Below, piece by piece: positions 55,261 through 62,766 of a DNA stretch of 64,000 nucleotides (its first letter is position 1; the number at the start of each line of letters is the position of its first letter). The position numbers and the translations under genes are program-made. The notes beneath the pieces are model-generated. The model was not told the origin of the DNA. It ran no database searches and saw only the letters and a list, made by a program, of their open reading frames with translations. Source of the DNA: Gemmobacter caeni (lineage in GTDB: Bacteria; Pseudomonadota; Alphaproteobacteria; Rhodobacterales; Rhodobacteraceae); the NCBI RefSeq assembly GCF_003054195.1, contig NZ_QBKP01000002.1:64664-128663 (forward strand), in the 5' to 3' direction.

Positions 55261-55308
55261 TGTTCCTCACGAGTCACATTAAGAGCCTTATGTTACACCT
55301 GAGGAACA
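55261..55308. promoter_or_regulatory. hipBA operator: imperfect 19-bp inverted repeat
   Basis: TGTTCCTCACGAGTCACAT (55261-55279) is mirrored by ATGTTACACCTGAGGAACA (55290-55308) with 16 of 19 positions matching and a 10-bp centre. The left arm touches the hipB ribosome binding site, so a HipB dimer pair bound here would block transcription and translation. The right arm overlaps the 3' end of the upstream gene. Confidence 0.75.
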
Positions 55309-55655
55309 TTTACCACGTTTTTCTGCACCCTCTCAGAGGGAGGGTCCTTCCCGCCAGGCCTCCAGGGGGACATCCCGCCCTCACCACTCGGCGCCCAAAG
55401 GCGGCCGTTGTAGGAGATATGGGCGATGAGCTGGCCCGCCTCGTCGAAGACGTGGCCGAAACCGACCTGTGAGGCCCCGTACCCGGTCTCCTCGCGCAGG
55501 GCGACGTAACCGCGCTGCGCCTCCTCCAGGGTCCGACAGCCGCGGATCCAGTTGACGCTCGGGGTCTCGCTCAGCTCCTCGAAGATCTCCACCCGGACCT
55601 TGAAGCGGGTGCGTTGGTCGACCTGATAGCCCAGTCGGTCCTCCGCAGTGTTCAT
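55293..55655 (-). CDS. Hypothetical protein, 120 aa
   Basis: ATG 55655 follows GGGAGAGG. The small alpha/beta protein contains WIRGCRTLEEAQRGYVALRE and HVFDEAGQLIAHISYNGRLW, a combination typical of uncharacterised plasmid proteins. The last 16 bases lie within the hipBA operator, so readthrough into hipB is possible. No family was recognised. Confidence 0.55.
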   Translation of the reverse strand: MNTAEDRLGYQVDQRTRFKVRVEIFEELSETPSVNWIRGCRTLEEAQRGYVALREETGYGASQVGFGHVFDEAGQLIAHISYNGRLWAPSGEGGMSPWRPGGKDPPSERVQKNVVNVPQV

Positions 55656-55736
55656 GCAACCTCTCCCACAATGTCTGCGATGAACCTAAACGGTCCCCCC
55701 GAAAACCGGAAAATGTAGAGGCGCTAACCTGTTTCT

Positions 55737-55748
55737 TTTTTTCGCACG
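55737..55748. promoter_or_regulatory. TTTTTTTCGCACG element
   Basis: Another copy of the recurring word, about 45 nt before GTG 55790, in the divergent gap between the genes starting at 55655 and 55790. Confidence 0.35.
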
Positions 55749-55789
55749 GCCGACAGACGCTTCAGGACACCACATTGCAGGAGGCCAAG

Positions 55790-56053
55790 GTGATCGACAA
55801 GCTTGATCAGACGTCCGGGACCCGCACCGGAACCTTTACGACCGCCCTCGCGGAGTTTGACTGGTCCTGCGCTCCGGGCGGGGACCCGGAGGTGACCGCC
55901 GTGCGGATCTGGGGGCCGGATGGCTGGGAGCCCTGCTCGACGCGCATGACCAAGGAGTTGACCGGCGACGCCAACTTCATGGCGGACCTGCGCCTCCTGA
56001 TCGGACCGGTCCCGGAGGCCGTGGAGGAGCCGGAGGCGGACCCCTGCCCCTGA
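55790..56053 (+). CDS. Small hypothetical protein, 87 aa
   Basis: GTG 55790 is preferred because CAGGAGGCCAAG precedes it at good distance; TTG 55775 is the alternative and would overlap that site. The product is acidic, with WGPDGWEPCSTRMTKELTGD in the middle and the tail EEPEADPCP. It converges on the pilus operon end at 56061. No family was recognised. Confidence 0.5.
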   Translation: MIDKLDQTSGTRTGTFTTALAEFDWSCAPGGDPEVTAVRIWGPDGWEPCSTRMTKELTGDANFMADLRLLIGPVPEAVEEPEADPCP

Positions 56054-56060
56054 TCCCGGA

Positions 56061-57026
56061 TCAGGCCTTGCGGACCGTGAGACCGAAGGCCTCGTTCAGG
56101 AGCTCGAACCGGCCACGCCGGATCAGGTTGCGCCGCGCGAAGTCCTCCCGGCCAGAGACGGAGGCGAGCCGGGTCATCAGCCTCCCCCCGCGCCGGTCCT
56201 GATGCAGGACCGCCTGGATCGCCTCGGCGACCATGTCCCGTGCGAGCTCCTCGCTCATCACGTCGGAGGCGAAGGAGACAAGGTTGATGATCGCCCGGAC
56301 CGGGTCGGAGGCGTGGATCGTACTGACCACCATCGGACCGGAGAGGGAGATGCGCAGGAGCTCCTTGGCCGCCTCCGGGGACTGCACGTCCCCCATCAGG
56401 ACGTAGCGCGGGCCCCAGCGTCGGGCCGCCCTGACCCCGGCCGGAAAATCGTGCTCCGCGATCTCGACCTGGTAGATCGCCCCCTCCGCGGAGGCCTGAC
56501 CGAGCGGGACCTCGGGCGGGTCCTCCAGCGTGACCCCCACCTCCCGGCTGTCCCGGACCCAGGCCCGCAGGCAGCTCGAGGCGGTGGTGGTCTTGCCGGA
56601 CCCGAAGGCGCCCGAGACGAGCATCAAACCGCGCTCCCGCCCGAGCGCGCGGACCTGATCCGTCACGCTTTTCGGAATCCCCATCTGATCGATGTCCATC
56701 GCGACGGTAGAGAGGCGCCTCAGACACCAGGTCCAGCCGATCCCTGGATCAGGTCCGGCCTCCCCGGTCCGGATCAGGGCGGCCCGGTAGACCCCCCCGT
56801 TATGCGACAGGTTGAACTCGTCCGGCCTCCCGCGTCGGTCCCAGTCGGAAAGGAGGAAGGACCTCAGACCGTTCGCATCCGCGAGGAACGGGTCCGGAAG
56901 AGGCCGGACCGGACCCTCCGGAGAGCCCGGGTCCAGGTTGCGGATCAGGAACGGAACCCCCTCCTCCACCGGGACGTAAAGGTCGTCGAAGGGGACCTCC
57001 GAAAGCTTATGCGCGCCGCGTCCCAT
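56061..57026 (-). CDS. PilT/GspE-type secretion ATPase
   Basis: The 321-aa protein has Walker A GAFGSGKTTT (Gly139-Thr148), an Asp-box LEDPPEVPL, Walker B YVLMGDVQSPEAA and the His-box VSTIHASD, all in the order of type II/IV secretion ATPases. It is short and lacks the zinc-binding CxxC pairs, like PilT retraction ATPases rather than PilB assembly ATPases. It is the last gene of the pilus cluster, 7 bp after the PilV-like gene. It may power pilus retraction. Confidence 0.85.
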   Translation of the reverse strand: MGRGAHKLSEVPFDDLYVPVEEGVPFLIRNLDPGSPEGPVRPLPDPFLADANGLRSFLLSDWDRRGRPDEFNLSHNGGVYRAALIRTGEAGPDPGIGWTWCLRRLSTVAMDIDQMGIPKSVTDQVRALGRERGLMLVSGAFGSGKTTTASSCLRAWVRDSREVGVTLEDPPEVPLGQASAEGAIYQVEIAEHDFPAGVRAARRWGPRYVLMGDVQSPEAAKELLRISLSGPMVVSTIHASDPVRAIINLVSFASDVMSEELARDMVAEAIQAVLHQDRRGGRLMTRLASVSGREDFARRNLIRRGRFELLNEAFGLTVRKA

Positions 57027-57033
57027 GCCGGCC

Positions 57034-58722
57034 TCAGAAGCAGCGGGTCATGGCCATGACCCGGCCATAATCCGTGCTGACCTCATAGGCGTCCGAGACC
57101 CCGTCGGGGTTTCCGAGCGCCGGGTCGTTCTCCGGGTTGCGCGGGTTTCCGGCCACGAAACCGCAGGAGCCGGGGGCCGGATAGGGGCCGGAGCTGAAGC
57201 TGAAGGTGCAGAAGTCCTCCGCCACGTACTGATAGAGGCGGACCCGCCACTGCGCCCCCTCATCCTGGGCGAAGGCGCGCATACCCACCGTGGCCCGACC
57301 GTCCGGGTCCGAGTAGGCGGCCGGGAGCACATAGATGCGCGGCTGCATCTCGAAGGCCCCGTCAGGGGTGGTCGCCGGACATTCCGGCTTGGCGATCGTC
57401 TCCCCGGAGGCGAGAATCTGGACGTCATAAATTCCCGTCGAGAGATCCGTATCCCCCATCAGGAACCGGTCCGCCGAGACCTGAACCTCGCTTTCCGCGC
57501 CGAGGGTCACCTCCCGCGCGAGCGGGACGACCCCGTCGCTCGTCTCGAGAAGGACCTCCCGGCCGAGCACGGTCCCCTCCACGATCAGGTTCCCGGTCGT
57601 CCGAGTGAGCGCACAGTCGATCAGGAGCTCCGCCTCCGACCCGGTCCCGGGGGCGACAGAGCCGCAGCCGATGACGCGCAGGTTCTCGATCGCGGAAACC
57701 ACGTCCGGGGTCCCGTCCCCGGTCGTGTCCACCGGCGGGCTCATGCTGATCCGGGTCGGGCCAGTGATGGTCGGGAAGACGTTGATCACCCCGTCCCCGT
57801 CCGAGTCGTGGTTGACCAGTACGATGTCCCCGTAGATCCCGTTCGTCGTGTCCCGACACTCAAGATAGAGCGGGCTGTTCTCGTCCAGGTTCGGATCCGC
57901 AAGGATACCTGCACAACGGCGGAACGCGTCCTCGAGGTTGAGCTCCGGGAGCGGGTCCGTGCTCATGCCGGAGGCGTCCAGGACCCCGAAGCCGGCCAAG
58001 GCCACAATCGCGGCGAAACGCCCCTCCGGATCGGCCGGGTACCCGTCCGCCCCGGCGAAGCCGCTGACGTCGAAACTGAACACCCCGTAAGGACCGCGCG
58101 CCTCCGTCCCGGTCTCGATGAAACCGGCGTTCGACCGCTCGGTCCGGGTCGTGATCGGGGCGCCGCGCTGGGTCGGCACCGGTGTCCCGCCGGCCGAGAC
58201 CAGAACCGCCTCGATCTGGACCTCCTCGTTTACCGGGTCCCCGTCAATCAGGTCCGCCGCGATCGCCCCCTGTCCGCCCGGGTCCATCTGGGCCGCGGAG
58301 AGGGTCTGGCGCGGGACCGCGGTGTCGGAGACGAGGACCGCCCGTGTGAGGAGACGGAACTCCTGCCCGTAGAGCCGGTCCAGCGCCCCTCCCCCGTCCA
58401 GGAAGGAGGTGGGCAGGAACCCCAGACCGGAGAGCTCCTCCAGAGTGTAACGTCGCACGGCCGCGCCCCCACTAAGGGCCGCCTCCTCGTAGAGCTCGTC
58501 GAGGATCTGGTCGTAACGGGTGGAGACGAAGTTCTGCGCCCCCTGCATGACCAGTCCGAACTCCCGCGCGACCAGGATCTCCTCCTGTCTGCGCTGTTCC
58601 TGGATGATGAAGCTGGCCGAGAACCCGATCACCGAACTTGCGAGACCGAGATAAAGGATCCCCTCCAGCATGGAGATCCCCCTCTGACGACCCGGACCGG
58701 CTCTGAATTTCATCTTTCGCAT
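57034..58722 (-). CDS. PilV-like minor pilin / tip adhesin
   Basis: From ATG 58722 (GTG 58725 is an alternative) the 562-aa protein starts with a type IV prepilin leader: GRQRG-ISMLEGILYLGLASS, cleavage after Gly15 and Glu at mature position 5. The first 60 mature residues resemble the PilV N-terminal domain of R64 thin pili. The C-terminal part has DSDGDGVINV and DTTGDGTPDVV, two DxDxDG-type calcium-binding loops. It ends with several cysteines (CTFSFSS, CGFV, TRCF). A recipient-recognition adhesin is the likely role. No shufflon inverted repeats were seen downstream. Confidence 0.8.
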   Translation of the reverse strand: MRKMKFRAGPGRQRGISMLEGILYLGLASSVIGFSASFIIQEQRRQEEILVAREFGLVMQGAQNFVSTRYDQILDELYEEAALSGGAAVRRYTLEELSGLGFLPTSFLDGGGALDRLYGQEFRLLTRAVLVSDTAVPRQTLSAAQMDPGGQGAIAADLIDGDPVNEEVQIEAVLVSAGGTPVPTQRGAPITTRTERSNAGFIETGTEARGPYGVFSFDVSGFAGADGYPADPEGRFAAIVALAGFGVLDASGMSTDPLPELNLEDAFRRCAGILADPNLDENSPLYLECRDTTNGIYGDIVLVNHDSDGDGVINVFPTITGPTRISMSPPVDTTGDGTPDVVSAIENLRVIGCGSVAPGTGSEAELLIDCALTRTTGNLIVEGTVLGREVLLETSDGVVPLAREVTLGAESEVQVSADRFLMGDTDLSTGIYDVQILASGETIAKPECPATTPDGAFEMQPRIYVLPAAYSDPDGRATVGMRAFAQDEGAQWRVRLYQYVAEDFCTFSFSSGPYPAPGSCGFVAGNPRNPENDPALGNPDGVSDAYEVSTDYGRVMAMTRCF

Positions 58723-58726
58723 CACG

Positions 58727-59419
58727 TCATCCCCGATACAGGCGGAAAAGGAGAACCCCGAGAAGGGTGGTCAGAACGACCGGGAGAAGGGGGGCGGACC
58801 TCCCCGAACCGGACAGCCCCGCGTCACGCGCCGCCTCCGGCGCCGCCGGACCCCGCAGGCGCTGATAGACCGGGTCCGGAACCCGTATCAGGATCAGGAC
58901 CGGAAGGCAGATCAGCGCCCAGGTGACCGGAGCGTAGGGGGTCAGTCCGAAAATCAGAAGCGGCAGGCAAAGCACGATCTGGTCCGGCGGGGTGAGGAGG
59001 CGCGGACCGAGCAGGCACTGCGCCGCCCAGAGCCCCTGCGTGAAAAGGAAGAGGGCGAGAGCGAGGAACGGGGCGCCGATCACGCTGACCGGACCGCTCC
59101 CCAGAAGGGCGCCGACGAGAAGACCGCCGATCAGAAGCGGCAGGACGAGCCCGTCCGGCGCCCAGGCGGTGCGATGATCGATCCAGGCCGCGAGAAGCGC
59201 GAGCGCCCCGAACAGACAAAGGACCAGCGTCTCAGCGGCCGTACGGGCCTCCGGCCCGAGACCGGTCACGAGCAGGACCCCGCCGTAGCCGCAGGCGGCG
59301 GCCAGGGCGCCCCCTCGCAGATCTTCGACCCGGAGACGGGGGCCGCCGGAGAGCCGGAGCATCAGCCCGGCCCAGAGGGGGAGAAGCAGGCTGACCGGGA
59401 GGAGGAGCGGGAGCGCCAT
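58727..59419 (-). CDS. Prepilin peptidase (A24-like), divergent second motif
   Basis: ATG 59419 (MALPLLLPVSLLLPLW) is taken as start. The 230-aa protein has about seven membrane segments. The first catalytic aspartate lies in AAWIDHRTAWAPDGLVLPL, the usual D-x6-PD pattern of prepilin peptidases. The second aspartate normally sits in GxGD; here the best candidate is TPPDQIVLCLP, with Pro instead of Gly. It would cleave and N-methylate PilS- and PilV-like prepilins. The position between the pilin genes corresponds to pilU of R64. Confidence 0.75.
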   Translation of the reverse strand: MALPLLLPVSLLLPLWAGLMLRLSGGPRLRVEDLRGGALAAACGYGGVLLVTGLGPEARTAAETLVLCLFGALALLAAWIDHRTAWAPDGLVLPLLIGGLLVGALLGSGPVSVIGAPFLALALFLFTQGLWAAQCLLGPRLLTPPDQIVLCLPLLIFGLTPYAPVTWALICLPVLILIRVPDPVYQRLRGPAAPEAARDAGLSGSGRSAPLLPVVLTTLLGVLLFRLYRG

Positions 59420-59424
59420 GCCGG

Positions 59425-59889
59425 TCACCTGTAGATGGCCGGGGCGCCGGCGGCGATCGGGCTCGCCGTCGCCGGCAGCTCCGTCGTCCCGATCCGGGCC
59501 CCGCCCGTCCCGGGGAAGGTGATCACACCGACGACCCCGGACCGCCCAAGACGCTCCGGCAGGGCCCCCACCACCCCCCGATAAGCGGATGGGTCGATCC
59601 CGTCCGCACCGTAGCCGTCCGCCCAGGTCAGGACCCGCCGTCGCGTCCCGTCCTGCACCACCTCGGAACGCCACTCGGCGAGCGGCAGGATCGGATAGGG
59701 GAGGTCCGCCTCGACCGGGCCGAGCGGGAAGCCGGAGACCCGGGCGACCTCGAAATGGTGCTGATGATGCCTCAGAAGGTCCCGCGCCAACTCCTCGGTC
59801 ACACCGGTCTCACGCGCCGACTGTGCGGCGAGCAGACCGATCGAGAGCAGGATCGTGATGCCGATCACCGGCGGGACGAGGCTGATCAT
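59425..59889 (-). CDS. PilM-like thin-pilus protein
   Basis: The 154-aa protein has one N-terminal membrane anchor (VPPVIGITILLSIGLLAAQS) followed by a helical stretch (ELARDLLRHHQHHFEVARV) and a periplasmic beta-rich domain ending ASPIAAGAPAIYR. Size, topology and position in the cluster fit the PilM protein of R64-type pili, but the sequence match is loose. It starts 6 bp after the stop of the DsbC/G-like gene. Confidence 0.55.
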   Translation of the reverse strand: MISLVPPVIGITILLSIGLLAAQSARETGVTEELARDLLRHHQHHFEVARVSGFPLGPVEADLPYPILPLAEWRSEVVQDGTRRRVLTWADGYGADGIDPSAYRGVVGALPERLGRSGVVGVITFPGTGGARIGTTELPATASPIAAGAPAIYR

Positions 59890-59895
59890 CGGGCC

Positions 59896-60849
59896 TCACT
59901 CCGCCGCAGCGGGCTCTGTCGTCTCCGCAGGGGGCTGTTCGCCCTCGATCTGCCCCTCCTCTGCGGGCACCTCGGCGGGCTCAGGCGCCGGGTCAACCCG
60001 GACGACCCCGGCGAAAAGGTCCTCTCCCGGGACCCCCGCAAGCGCGACCGGGCCGGAGTCTGAGGTCCAGACCAGGAACGGCAGGGCCGGCGGAGCGATC
60101 CGAGAGGCGAGCGCCCCGTTCCGCTCGATCGGGGTCACGAGCTCCTCGGGCAGGGTGACCTCCTCCCCCTCCGGAGGGGTCGGAAGCGGCCCGCCGTCAA
60201 GACGGGCGAGGAAGGCGCGCAGCGGGTCCTCCGCGGAGAGGAGCGCGGCCATCGCCTCGGCGGAGGCCGGGTCTCGCGTCACCACCGGGACCACGCGCAG
60301 ATAGACGGACCCGTCAGAGATCCGGTCACGCAACATCATGAAGGTCGCCTGGGAGGACGGGGTCGACGGGTCCATCCAGGCCCATACCTCCGGCGCGGCG
60401 GGGTCGCCGATGCCGAACCAGAACGCCTCGGTGGCGGTGATCTCAAGCGCCTGACGGATCAGCCCCTGGTTCGGGGCGCTCCAGTCGAACGGGTCCGGCT
60501 CTGACGCGGAACCATTCGCTGGGGGCGGGTCGTCTGCGGGGGCCGGAAGCGCGAGGGGGGCAGAGGGGGCGGAGAGGTTACGTGCGGGCGCCCCGGTCAG
60601 GGCGGCGCCCAGATCCTGTCCGGTCGCCGAAAAGAGGGACCCCTCGATGAGCGCGCGCCCGTCCGGGGCACGCATCCAGATCCGGTCCGACCCCTCGACC
60701 CCCCAGGCCTCGAGACCGGCAACGATCCCCAGATAGGAGAGGCCGGTCCAGTCGCGGATCTGATCGGGCGGGGTCTGTGCCGAGACGGGGGAAAGCCCCG
60801 TCATCAGGGCGATGAGACCGCATCCGGTGAATTTCAGGTAATTGCGCAT
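59896..60849 (-). CDS. DsbC/DsbG-like periplasmic protein lacking the CxxC active site
   Basis: The 317-aa protein has a signal peptide (ending SPVSAQ), a DsbC/G-type N-terminal segment (GRALIEGSLFSATGQDLGAA, residues 65-84) and a thioredoxin-like domain in which the usual DPxCPYC motif reads DPSTPSS (Thr163 and Ser166 in place of cysteines). A cis-proline loop (PALPFLVWTSDSG) remains. The last 40 residues are a Pro/Glu-rich tail. A redox role is excluded by the missing cysteines, so it is probably a structural or chaperone part of the pilus machine. It stands between the pilin and PilM-like genes. Confidence 0.65.
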   Translation of the reverse strand: MRNYLKFTGCGLIALMTGLSPVSAQTPPDQIRDWTGLSYLGIVAGLEAWGVEGSDRIWMRAPDGRALIEGSLFSATGQDLGAALTGAPARNLSAPSAPLALPAPADDPPPANGSASEPDPFDWSAPNQGLIRQALEITATEAFWFGIGDPAAPEVWAWMDPSTPSSQATFMMLRDRISDGSVYLRVVPVVTRDPASAEAMAALLSAEDPLRAFLARLDGGPLPTPPEGEEVTLPEELVTPIERNGALASRIAPPALPFLVWTSDSGPVALAGVPGEDLFAGVVRVDPAPEPAEVPAEEGQIEGEQPPAETTEPAAAE

Positions 60850-60925
60850 GAGACCCCCCGTCTCTCGTTCGGGGCGCGAGACGCCCCGGAAAAGGGCCGG
60901 CCCGGGAGGGGCCGGCCCGGACGCG

Positions 60926-61537
60926 TCAGCGCGCGTAGGTGAAGGTGATCGTCTGGGTCGCCTGGTTGCCGCAGCCGGCCGAGGCGTCCGTCAGGGTGAC
61001 CTCACCCGAGATCGGCGCGTTGGAACCGAACTGCACGGAGGTGATCCCGATCCCTGCGACGCCCTGGCCGCGCGCGTCCACGGTCGAGATCCGCGAGCAG
61101 GCGTCCGAGGGGATGCCGACCAGCTCGATGGTGAACTCCTGGTCCTCGGCCGTGACGTTCACGGCCCCGTTCCAGGGGTGACGAATACCGGTGCCGGTGT
61201 TGTCCTGGAAGTTCGAGGGGACGGCGCCCGCGTTGATCAGTGCGGCGTTCAGATCGGTCCCGCTCGTCCCGAAGCTGCGGGCGTTCTGATGCAGGGCGCG
61301 GGTCTCGGAGGAGATCGCGACCAGGCCGCGGGCCGCCTCGGTCACCCGGTTCGACAGCTGGGCGCTCTGGAACAGCACGATCCCGCCGATCACGACGCTC
61401 AGCGCGAAGACAAGATACAGGATCCCTTCGATCAGCGACACGCCGCGCTGGCGGCCGCGGGTCAGAGGGTGCGACGTCCGGTGCCGTTCCCGGAGCGCCA
61501 CATTTTTCGCATCCGCGAAAAGGGTGGTATAGGTCAT
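60926..61537 (-). CDS. PilS-like major type IVb pilin
   Basis: ATG 61537 follows GGAGAGACCC. The 203-aa prepilin has a long leader with cleavage after Gly32 (GRQRG-VSLIEGILYLVFALSVVI) and Glu at mature position 5. The following domain matches the PilS family: TRALHQNARSFGTSGTDLNA, then GAVPSNFQDNTGTGIRHPWN and VGIPSDACSRI. Two cysteines (Cys in SDAC and in ASAGCGNQ) are likely to form the C-terminal disulphide. It is the major subunit of thin pili. TTTTTCGCA words lie at 61502 (in the leader codons) and 61627. Confidence 0.9.
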   Translation of the reverse strand: MTYTTLFADAKNVALRERHRTSHPLTRGRQRGVSLIEGILYLVFALSVVIGGIVLFQSAQLSNRVTEAARGLVAISSETRALHQNARSFGTSGTDLNAALINAGAVPSNFQDNTGTGIRHPWNGAVNVTAEDQEFTIELVGIPSDACSRISTVDARGQGVAGIGITSVQFGSNAPISGEVTLTDASAGCGNQATQTITFTYAR

Positions 61538-61559
61538 GGGTCTCTCCATTTCATAACCG

Positions 61560-61692
61560 TTCATTGGGGAGCCTCAGCTCCGGTGCAGGAGGACGTCCGG
61601 TCCCCGGTGAGCACGCCTCCATTCTACGTTTTTCGCATTTCATTGATAGGGACGCCGAAATCTGAAGGGCCGGTTCTCCACATCTTTCTGCA
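61560..61692 (-). promoter_or_regulatory. Gap between PilR-like and pilin genes
   Basis: This 155-bp interval before the pilin gene holds GTTTTTCGCATTTCATTGATAGG (61626-61648) and is the longest gap in the cluster, so an additional promoter for the abundant pilin is likely here. I see no gene in it. Confidence 0.4.
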
Positions 61693-62766
61693 TCAGAAAC
61701 CGGAGTTCATGCTTGAGACGATCTGATCCTGGAGCGCGTACATCCCGCCCACGATACCCAGGATGACCCCGAAAACGAGGAAGAGGACCACCGTTCGGAT
61801 CAGTCCGATCGAGCGCAGGATCCGCTCCCGTGCCCGCTCCATCCACTCCTCCGAGATCCGGTGCAGCTGCGCGCTCAGGTCATGCGTTTCCGCGTAAATC
61901 TTGATCGAGAGATTCATGCGCGGGTCCGGCCAGCCAGTCCCGCTCGCATGCAGCGCGGCGCCCAGGTTGAGCCCGTTGAGCATGTGAGATCTGATCCGGT
62001 TCAGCCGGTACCCGACATAGGGGCTCGAGAGGGGGCGGACCCGCTCCACCGCGTTGATCGGCGAGAGCCCCCCCTGCACCAGGGAGGAGATCGAGATCAG
62101 GAAGGAGACCCCGGTGTACATCCGGTAGAGGCTGAAGACCGGAAGCCGGTCAGCCACGGAACGCCCTCTCCCGGCCCATCTCGGCAGGGCCACGAGGACC
62201 GCGAGCAGGATACTCACCGATCCGACCAGGACCGGGATCGCTACGCTTTCCGAGAACTCGCTCAACAGGAGCAGGAACCTGGCCGCCCCGGACCACTTCT
62301 CCGTGGGCAGGAGCCCCTCGATCTTCGGGACCACCTCGGATCCGAAATAGAAGGCGATCCCGTAGACGGCGGCCAGAAGGGCGAGCGGGTAGAGCAGCCC
62401 CCCGATGATGATGTTCAGGATCTGTCGCCGCTTCCGGATCACCTCGCAATAGCGGTCGAGATAGCCCGGGAAGTCGTCCGAGTTCTCGGTCGCCTCGAGG
62501 ATCATCGCGTCCTCCGGCGGGACCCAGCGGCGGACCGCGTCCCCGAAGCTGAGCCCGTTGCGCATCCCGTCCCCGATGTCGCGCAGGATGAGCGCGGTCG
62601 TCTCCTTCGGTTTGCGCCCCTCGTCGCTCGCCACCTTCCAGGCCATCTGGAGCGCGTCCGTCTTGCTGACCCCGGTGCGCATCAGCGCCGCGAGCTCCTG
62701 ATAGAGGGAGAGCCGGTCCTCGGTGAAGAAGAGCGCCTTGGCGAAGCGACGTTCGAACTCGTTCAT
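61693..62766 (-). CDS. PilR/PilC-like inner-membrane pilus assembly protein
   Basis: The 357-aa protein has the GspF/PilC layout: two cytoplasmic helical domains (RLSLYQELAALMRTGVSKTD at 19-38, and LVQGGLSPINAVERVRP in the second) and three membrane segments (about 117-140, 180-200 and 328-350). The start overlaps the upstream ATPase stop (ATGA at 62763-62766). It would be the platform protein that couples the ATPase to pilin insertion, as PilR in R64. Confidence 0.85.
   Translation of the reverse strand: MNEFERRFAKALFFTEDRLSLYQELAALMRTGVSKTDALQMAWKVASDEGRKPKETTALILRDIGDGMRNGLSFGDAVRRWVPPEDAMILEATENSDDFPGYLDRYCEVIRKRRQILNIIIGGLLYPLALLAAVYGIAFYFGSEVVPKIEGLLPTEKWSGAARFLLLLSEFSESVAIPVLVGSVSILLAVLVALPRWAGRGRSVADRLPVFSLYRMYTGVSFLISISSLVQGGLSPINAVERVRPLSSPYVGYRLNRIRSHMLNGLNLGAALHASGTGWPDPRMNLSIKIYAETHDLSAQLHRISEEWMERARERILRSIGLIRTVVLFLVFGVILGIVGGMYALQDQIVSSMNSGF

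Noticed and set aside
57034-58722. Shufflon at the pilV-like gene
   Set aside because: No repeated recombination sites, alternative 3' ends or Rci-type recombinase are seen in or after the gene.
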